From the NCBI GenBank assembly GCA_023425025.1, contig JAFADG010000024.1, positions 62,001 through 126,000 of the forward strand: DNA of 64,000 bases, written 5' to 3'. Source of the DNA: Bacillota bacterium (lineage in GTDB: Bacteria > Bacillota > Clostridia > Christensenellales > Aristaeellaceae). Shown here in pieces: positions 58,892-64,000 of this stretch. The stretch's first letter is position 1. The number at the start of each line of letters is the position of its first letter. A program made the position numbers and the translations under genes. The notes below the pieces were generated by a model, which saw only the letters and a program-made list of their open reading frames with translations, did not search any database and was not told the origin of the DNA.

Positions 58892-60364
58892 TTACTGCCA
58901 TTCAATCCCCATAAAGTTATAGCTGGGCGTCAGGTCATACAGCACGCGGATCACCTGCGGCAGCGTCTTCAATATGCGCATGCAAACGCGCTCCAACAGG
59001 TCGGAAGGCAGCCTGGCCGCCATGGCCGTGGAGCTTTCGCTGGCATGCACGGCCCGAAGGCAAATGGCGATGCCGCTCAGGCCATGCTCCCCCAAATCGC
59101 TGAGCACGGCAAAATGCTTCCAAAGCCGCTTGCCCTGGCCGCTTGATGCCACCTCCTCCTGGAAGATGGCGTCCGCCTCCCGCAAAATCGTCAGCCGCTG
59201 GGCGGTCACATCGCCCATGATGCGCAGGGCCAGGCCCGCGCCGGGGAAGGGCTGGCGGGTATAGATTTCCGGCGGCATGCCAAGCTCCTCGCCCACGCGC
59301 CGGATTTCATCCTTGAACAATTCCTTGACCGGCTCCACCAACACGGCCTGACGGTAGCGCTCGTTCATGCTCATGCGGCTGTCCGCGCCCATGCCGTCAG
59401 GCGAATCGGAATAATTGGTTCCCTGCAGCAGCACCGTCGCGTCCGGGTTCTTGCCGGCCTCGGCGCTTAATATATCCTGCAGAAGCCGCGAGATCACCCG
59501 CTTTTTCCGATGGGGTTCCACAATGCCCGAAAGCTCCCGCAAAAAGCGGTCGGCTGCATCCACCTTTTCAATATCCAGACCCAGCACATCCCGGTAGAAG
59601 GCCAGAACATATTCGCTCTCGCCCTTGCGCAGGAGACCGGTATCCACAAACACGCACTTCATGCGGGCGCCAACCGCCTTGTGCCCCAGCATGGCGCACA
59701 CGCCGCTGTCTACCCCGCCGGAAATGGCGCAGAGCACCGCGCCTTCCCCCGCCACCCGGCGGATCTCATCCACCCCTCGGGCGATAAAGGCGGTGCTGTC
59801 CCACCAGGCGGTACAGCCGCAAATTTTCTGGGCGAAATTGGCCAGGATCAGTATGCCGTCGGGATCGTTCTGCTCCACCTGGAGCTGCAGGCCGTAAAGC
59901 TTCTTCTCCTCCTGTGTGTAGCCGATGACCGTATCGCCCGACCAGGCCGCAGGCGACAGTCCCTCCGGAAGCTCAAGCGGCCGGACAAAGGTCATCATCC
60001 GCTCGCCTTCCGCCACCTCCTCAAACAAAGGCAGCTCCGCCTGATAGCGGGCCTTCGCGGCCGCCTGCTCCAAAAAGCTGTCGGCTGCCTGGCCGCCCAG
60101 CATGGCGCACACGGCTGCCGCGGCATCGCCCAGCGCCAAAACAGGCAGGCCCAAATCCAATATGCCGGCGTAAAAGCCCGGCAGGCTTAGGGAGCCCTGG
60201 GATGTGCCGGCCAGAATAATCCCCAGCGGCTCCTGATTTTTCACTTCTTCCGGCGCGATATCCGCGGGCACAATCTTGCAGAATACCCGCTCTGCCCGAA
60301 GCTTTCGTGCCACAGAACGGCCATTCGCCCCGTCGAAGCTTATGATCAGCACCATATCGCGCAT
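58892..60364 (-). CDS. guaA: GMP synthase with degenerate glutaminase domain
   Basis: 490 residues. The C-terminal synthetase is intact: P-loop CAISGGVDSGVCAML (about residues 215-225), GTNYSDSPDG, RQPFPGAGLALRIMGD and the dimer domain ending YNFMGIEWQ. The N-terminal half (1-190) keeps the amidotransferase fold pattern (GIILAGTSQGSLSLPGFYAG), but where the nucleophile elbow GxCxG should be it reads LALGDAAAAV (about residue 81), and where the His-x-Glu should be it reads YGLQLQVEQND. So glutamine cannot be hydrolysed there. Free ammonia or a separate glutaminase must supply nitrogen for XMP to GMP. GGGAGG precedes the ATG. Confidence 0.9.
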   Translation of the reverse strand: MRDMVLIISFDGANGRSVARKLRAERVFCKIVPADIAPEEVKNQEPLGIILAGTSQGSLSLPGFYAGILDLGLPVLALGDAAAAVCAMLGGQAADSFLEQAAAKARYQAELPLFEEVAEGERMMTFVRPLELPEGLSPAAWSGDTVIGYTQEEKKLYGLQLQVEQNDPDGILILANFAQKICGCTAWWDSTAFIARGVDEIRRVAGEGAVLCAISGGVDSGVCAMLGHKAVGARMKCVFVDTGLLRKGESEYVLAFYRDVLGLDIEKVDAADRFLRELSGIVEPHRKKRVISRLLQDILSAEAGKNPDATVLLQGTNYSDSPDGMGADSRMSMNERYRQAVLVEPVKELFKDEIRRVGEELGMPPEIYTRQPFPGAGLALRIMGDVTAQRLTILREADAIFQEEVASSGQGKRLWKHFAVLSDLGEHGLSGIAICLRAVHASESSTAMAARLPSDLLERVCMRILKTLPQVIRVLYDLTPSYNFMGIEWQ

Positions 60365-60778
60365 AGGAACACCTCCCGGTTTCATCGCATGCGTCCCGCC
60401 TTGCCATATTTTCATTACCATTCGACGTCCGCATGCCAAATCCTGCATGCCGCACGGCACAGGCTTTTTTGCCCTGTCCTTGCGCAAAGAAAACCAGTCT
60501 CCCCTTACAGCATATCAAAAAAGTGTGAGAACCATGTCTGTTTCAGGCCGCAGGCAATATTTCACTGCCAAACGGCTTTTGATAACTGTATACCAATGCT
60601 GTGTGTTCCCTGTCTCCTTTGCCGCAGCGGCAGGGATGTGGAGCGGCGGGCGATTATCAATCGCCCGCCTTGCCGCATAACGCGCACTTTGAATAGTACA
60701 TTCTACCTCAGGGAACAGCGAGGGGGAACCGCGGTTCCCCCTCCCCTCCAAATTCTATCGTCTGATCTTGCGCGAATT
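60365..60778. other. guaB-guaA intergenic region with two perfect palindromes
   Basis: No gene supported. Holds GAGGGGGAACC GC GGTTCCCCCTC (60720-60743), just after the guaB stop and probably its weak terminator or mRNA end, and GGCGGGCGATT/AATCGCCCGCC (60645-60669). Neither has a U tract. I see no purine or guanidine riboswitch pattern before guaA. Confidence 0.5.
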
Positions 60779-62239
60779 TTACACATCCATCCTGGAATAG
60801 TTGGGCGATTCCTTGGTGATGGAGATGTCGTGGGGATGGCTTTCCTTCAGCCCCGCGCCGGTGATGCGTATGAACTCGCCGTTTTTGCGCAGGTCCTCAA
60901 TGGTCGGCGTGCCGCAGTAGCCCATGCCGGAGCGGAGGCCGCCCATCAGCTGATAGACGGTATCCGACAGCGGCCCCTTGTAGGGCACGCGGCCTTCCAC
61001 GCCTTCGGGCACCAGCTTTTTCGTATCCTCCTGGAAATAGCGGTCACGGCTGCCTTCGGCCATGGCGCCCAGCGAGCCCATGCCGCGGTAGACCTTGAAG
61101 GAACGGCCCTGGTAGATTTCCATGGCGCCGGGGCTTTCCTCCACGCCGGCCAGCAGGCTGCCCAGCATCACGGCGGAGGCGCCGGCGGCAATGGCCTTGG
61201 GGATGTCGCCGGAATACTTGATGCCGCCGTCGGCAATGACGGTAACGCCATGCTTGTCGGCTTCCTCGGCACAGTCGCTGACGGCTGTTATTTGCGGCAC
61301 GCCGATGCCGGCCACCACGCGGGTGGTGCAGATGGAGCCGGGGCCGATGCCCACCTTCACGCAGTTTGCGCCGGCCATGATCAGGTCATGGGTGGCGGCG
61401 GCGGTAGCCACGTTGCCGGCAAAAAGTTGAATGTCGGGGTAGTGTTTGCGGATTTCCTCCACCGCATGCAAAACGCCCGTGCTGTGGCCGTGGGCCGTAT
61501 CGATGGAGATCACGTCCACCTTGGCGCCTACCAGGGCTTCCACGCGGGCGAGCACATCCTTGGTCACGCCCACCGCCGCGCCGCAAAGCAGCCGGCCGTT
61601 TATATCCTTGGCGCTGTGGGGATACTTGGTGCTCTTTTCAATATCCTTGATGGTAATGAGGCCCCGCAGGTTGAAGTCGGCATCCACGATGGGCAGCTTT
61701 TCAATGCGGTGGGCGGCCAGCAGCTTCTTGGCCTCCTCCAGGGTGGTGCCGACGGGGGCTGTCACCAGATTTTTGCTGGTCATCACTTCGCCGATGGGCC
61801 GCAGCATATCGGTTTCAAAGCGCAGGTCGCGGTTGGTCAGTATACCTACCAGCTTGCCGCTTCTGGTGATGGGCACGCCGCTGATGCGGTAGCGGGCCAT
61901 CAGCGCCTCCGCGTCGCGAATGAGATGCTCCGGAGAAAGAAAAAATGGATCGGTGATGACGCCATGCTCGCTGCGTTTCACCTTATCCACCTGGGCCGCC
62001 TGCTCTTCGATTGTCATGTTCTTGTGAATAATTCCCAGTCCGCCTTCCCTGGCGATGGCGATGGCCAGACGCGCATCCGTCACCGTGTCCATGGCGGCGG
62101 AAAGCAGTGGAATATTGAGTTTGATCACGTTGGTCAGCCGCGTAGAAAGATCCACATCCTTGGGGAGCACTTCGCTGCGGCGGGGGACAAGCAGCACATC
62201 GTCAAAGGTAAGGCCTTCGCGAACCTGATTCAAAGGCAT
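60779..62239 (-). CDS. guaB: Inosine-5'-monophosphate dehydrogenase
   Basis: 486 residues. N-terminal GLTFDDVLLVPRRSEVLP, two CBS domains (about residues 95-205), and the catalytic loop GIGPGSICTTRVVAGIGVPQ with its nucleophile cysteine; the flap RYFQEDTKKLVPEGVEGRVP is complete. The ATG giving MPLNQVREG is chosen because AAAGG lies nine bases upstream; two earlier in-frame ATGs lack spacing. It turns IMP into XMP, the substrate of GuaA that follows. Length fits the family. Confidence 0.96.
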   Translation of the reverse strand: MPLNQVREGLTFDDVLLVPRRSEVLPKDVDLSTRLTNVIKLNIPLLSAAMDTVTDARLAIAIAREGGLGIIHKNMTIEEQAAQVDKVKRSEHGVITDPFFLSPEHLIRDAEALMARYRISGVPITRSGKLVGILTNRDLRFETDMLRPIGEVMTSKNLVTAPVGTTLEEAKKLLAAHRIEKLPIVDADFNLRGLITIKDIEKSTKYPHSAKDINGRLLCGAAVGVTKDVLARVEALVGAKVDVISIDTAHGHSTGVLHAVEEIRKHYPDIQLFAGNVATAAATHDLIMAGANCVKVGIGPGSICTTRVVAGIGVPQITAVSDCAEEADKHGVTVIADGGIKYSGDIPKAIAAGASAVMLGSLLAGVEESPGAMEIYQGRSFKVYRGMGSLGAMAEGSRDRYFQEDTKKLVPEGVEGRVPYKGPLSDTVYQLMGGLRSGMGYCGTPTIEDLRKNGEFIRITGAGLKESHPHDISITKESPNYSRMDV

Positions 62240-62274
62240 CCGTATCATCCTTTCCATGGGTCATAAAAGAGGGA

Positions 62275-62309
62275 TTTGCACCACGCAGGCAAGCCTGCGA
62301 AAGTGCAAA
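62275..62309 (-). promoter_or_regulatory. Leader hairpin of guaB
   Basis: Nested stems TTTGCAC/GTGCAAA and GCAGGC/GCCTGC about 10 bases after the expected transcription start, followed by TCCCTCTTTT on the minus strand. It could act as a weak attenuator. Confidence 0.4.
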
Positions 62310-62324
62310 GGATTATTAGGAGTT

Positions 62325-62353
62325 ATTCTATCAGCATGGACAGGCGCTGTCAA
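62325..62353 (-). promoter_or_regulatory. Strong promoter of guaB
   Basis: Minus strand TTGACA, exactly 17 bases, TAGAAT. Leader about 80 bases. Confidence 0.8.
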
Positions 62354-62411
62354 AGGGTTTTTGCAACTTTTCTTTCATTTTTTCGACAATTTTGATTTGC
62401 GGCCGAAATTG

Positions 62412-62438
62412 TTAGCACTCATCGATGTCGAGTGCTAA
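62412..62438. promoter_or_regulatory. CIRCE element (HrcA operator)
   Basis: Perfect TTAGCACTC, nine bases, GAGTGCTAA. It lies eight bases upstream of the htpG -35 box and 60 bases upstream of the guaB -35. HrcA binding would repress htpG until heat stress. Confidence 0.95.
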
Positions 62439-62445
62439 TTTTCTC

Positions 62446-62474
62446 TTGCAATCCTGCCTGTCCAATGATAAAAT
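62446..62474 (+). promoter_or_regulatory. Promoter of htpG
   Basis: TTGCAA, 17 bases, TAAAAT, just downstream of the CIRCE element. Leader about 80 bases. Confidence 0.7.
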
Positions 62475-62559
62475 ACCCAAAGAAAGGCAGACGAATCCTC
62501 CGGCCGGGAGGCATGCGCCTTGCCGCAATCATCTTTCACAAGTACAGGAGGCACAGCAT

Positions 62560-64000
62560 ATGAACAGGGAAAACGGCAGCATTTCCATCCACGCGCAAAA
62601 TATTATGCCCATCATCAAGCGGTGGCTGTATTCGGACAAGGATATCTTTATCCGCGAACTGGTGTCCAACGGCTGCGACGCCATCACCAAGTATAAGATG
62701 CTCCACCCCGGCACGGAGGAGGATTTTAAAGTGACGGTGGAAGTGGACAAGGAAAAGGGTGAACTGCGCTTTATCGACAACGGCATCGGCATGACGGGTG
62801 AGGAAGTGCACAAGTACATCAACCAGGTGGCCTTTTCCAGCGCCGAAGAGTTTCTCAAAAACTACAGCGGCGAGAATACCGAAAAGGGCGGCATCATCGG
62901 CCATTTCGGCTTGGGCTTCTATTCCGCGTTCATGGTGTCCGGCAAGGTGGCCATCGATACCCTTTCCTATCAGGAAGGCAGCGAGGCCGTGCGCTGGGAA
63001 AGCGAAGACGGCATGCAGTTTGAGATGGCCGCTTCCGATAAAGCGGAGCGCGGCACGGTGATCACGCTGACGATTTCCGATGAGGAAAAAGAGTTTTTGG
63101 AAACCTACCGCGTGCGCGAAGTCCTGGACCGCTACTGCGGCTACCTGGCCATCCCCGTTTATTTGAAGGACCTGTCCGCCAAGCCCATCCCCGCCGAGAA
63201 AAAGGAAGACGCCGAGGAAGCAGAGGCAGAAGCGGAAGCGCCGAAGCTGCCCGAACCTGTTCTCGTTAACGAAACCCATCCCCTGTGGCTGAAAAACCCC
63301 AAGGATTGCACGGAGGACGAGTACAAATCCTTCTACCGCAAAATGTTCCACGAGTTTGAGGACCCGCTTTTCTGGGTGCATCTGAACGTGGAGTACCCCT
63401 TCAACTTAAAGGGCATCCTCTACTTCCCCAAGCTCAAAAATGACTTTGGCGCCAGGGAAGGCGAAATCAAGCTCTTCAGCGGCCAGGTGTTCGTGGCCAA
63501 CAACATCAAGGAAGTCATTCCCGAATTCCTGATGCTCTTAAAGGGTGTCATCGATTGCCCCGACCTGCCGCTGAATGTCAGCCGTTCCTTCCTGCAAAAC
63601 GACGGCTATGTGAAAAAGCTCTCCGCCCACATCACCAAGAAGGTGGGCGACCGGCTGACCGGCATGTTCAACACCCAGCGGGAGATATACCAAACCTACT
63701 GGGACGACATTCATCCCTTCATCAAGTTTGGCTGCATCCGCGATGCCAAGTTCTTTGACGCGGTGAAGCCCATTCTGCTTTTAAAAACCACCGCCGGCGA
63801 GTACTACACGCTGGAGGAATACAAGGCCCGCAATGAAGGCAAGGCCGGCAAAAAGATCTACTACACCAACGATTCCAAGCGGCAAACCGCCTCTGTGGAG
63901 CTGTACACCCAGCGCGGCATCGACGTGACCGTGATGGAGCATGTGATCGACGCCAACTTCCTGTCCTTTATGGAATACGGCGGCGGCATGAACGAAGTCA
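62560..64000 (+). CDS. htpG: Molecular chaperone HtpG (Hsp90), 3' end cut
   Basis: 480 codons are seen before the window ends. The ATG has AGGAGG eight bases upstream. N-terminal GHKL ATPase: FIRELVSNGCDAI with the catalytic glutamate, FIDNGIGMTGEEV, the lid-region HFGLGFYSAFMVSGKV; then an acidic linker (KKEDAEEAEAEAEAP) and the middle domain with VSRSFLQNDGYVKK. Hsp90 refolds client proteins using ATP. Control by CIRCE is likely from the upstream element. Confidence 0.96.
   Translation, partial: MNRENGSISIHAQNIMPIIKRWLYSDKDIFIRELVSNGCDAITKYKMLHPGTEEDFKVTVEVDKEKGELRFIDNGIGMTGEEVHKYINQVAFSSAEEFLKNYSGENTEKGGIIGHFGLGFYSAFMVSGKVAIDTLSYQEGSEAVRWESEDGMQFEMAASDKAERGTVITLTISDEEKEFLETYRVREVLDRYCGYLAIPVYLKDLSAKPIPAEKKEDAEEAEAEAEAPKLPEPVLVNETHPLWLKNPKDCTEDEYKSFYRKMFHEFEDPLFWVHLNVEYPFNLKGILYFPKLKNDFGAREGEIKLFSGQVFVANNIKEVIPEFLMLLKGVIDCPDLPLNVSRSFLQNDGYVKKLSAHITKKVGDRLTGMFNTQREIYQTYWDDIHPFIKFGCIRDAKFFDAVKPILLLKTTAGEYYTLEEYKARNEGKAGKKIYYTNDSKRQTASVELYTQRGIDVTVMEHVIDANFLSFMEYGGGMNEV

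Noticed and set aside
60365..60778. Purine riboswitch ahead of guaA
   Set aside because: No purine-aptamer junction sequence or antiterminator pair was found; only simple palindromes.
60389..62266. A 625-codon plus-strand frame
   Set aside because: Shadow of guaB.

Overview
The window reads as a chromosomal segment of a GC-rich, low-oxygen, spore-forming Firmicute (class Clostridia, probably a gut or other host/plant-glycan forager). The evidence is a complete spoIIIAA-AH sporulation operon, an intact sigK gene, RNase J, a YlbF-family protein, MltG, CIRCE-type heat-shock control, strong AGGAGG ribosome binding sites and many CUT1 sugar transporters without their own ATPase. I cannot name a species. 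No rRNA, tRNA, CRISPR array, transposase or prophage gene was seen.

Region 1 (1-10.9 kb) holds the tail of an RbsC/YjfF-like sugar permease; then, on the minus strand, a YesN/YesM-type response regulator and histidine kinase separated by a sugar-binding protein gene, followed upstream by an alpha-D-phosphohexomutase and a GH94 phosphorylase that most resembles N,N'-diacetylchitobiose phosphorylase. An HDOD/degenerate-EAL signalling protein and deoC follow. Region 2 (11-18.6 kb) carries two independent ECF sigma/membrane anti-sigma pairs facing each other, a C39-like protein, and a secreted SH3-repeat protein. Region 3 (18.6-25 kb) pairs a glycosylasparaginase and CutC with a divergent sugar ABC transporter and an FMN-dependent enzyme. 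Region 4 (25-39.1 kb) has a giant DUF5107-TPR protein, a GH36-like glycosidase with an LplABC-like transporter, an AraC regulator, and a divergent two-gene operon of a six-hairpin-like glycosidase and a GH110-like alpha-galactosidase. Together regions 1, 3 and 4 look like glycan (possibly host N-glycan and alpha-galactoside) foraging loci; that is inference from families.

Region 5 (39-44.6 kb) is the accessory spot. A ~200-bp multi-hairpin repeat occurs twice in opposite orientation, once forming the C-terminal tail of the GH110 gene and once read in frame as an N-terminal extension of a U32 peptidase. Between the copies lie sigK, whose Shine-Dalgarno sequence sits in a 17-bp hairpin, and two divergent XRE-repressor/SLOG (YpsA-like) modules, one of them decayed, plus a hidden 56-residue membrane ORF.

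Region 6 (43.4-64 kb) is mostly core: mltG, ylbF-like, rnj, rseC-like, the spoIIIA operon, an L,D-transpeptidase, hemW, a GNAT/HIT/effector-domain/cupin run on the plus strand, an orphan ABC ATPase, an M19 dipeptidase, a guaA whose glutaminase half has lost its catalytic residues, guaB, and htpG under CIRCE control, cut by the window end.
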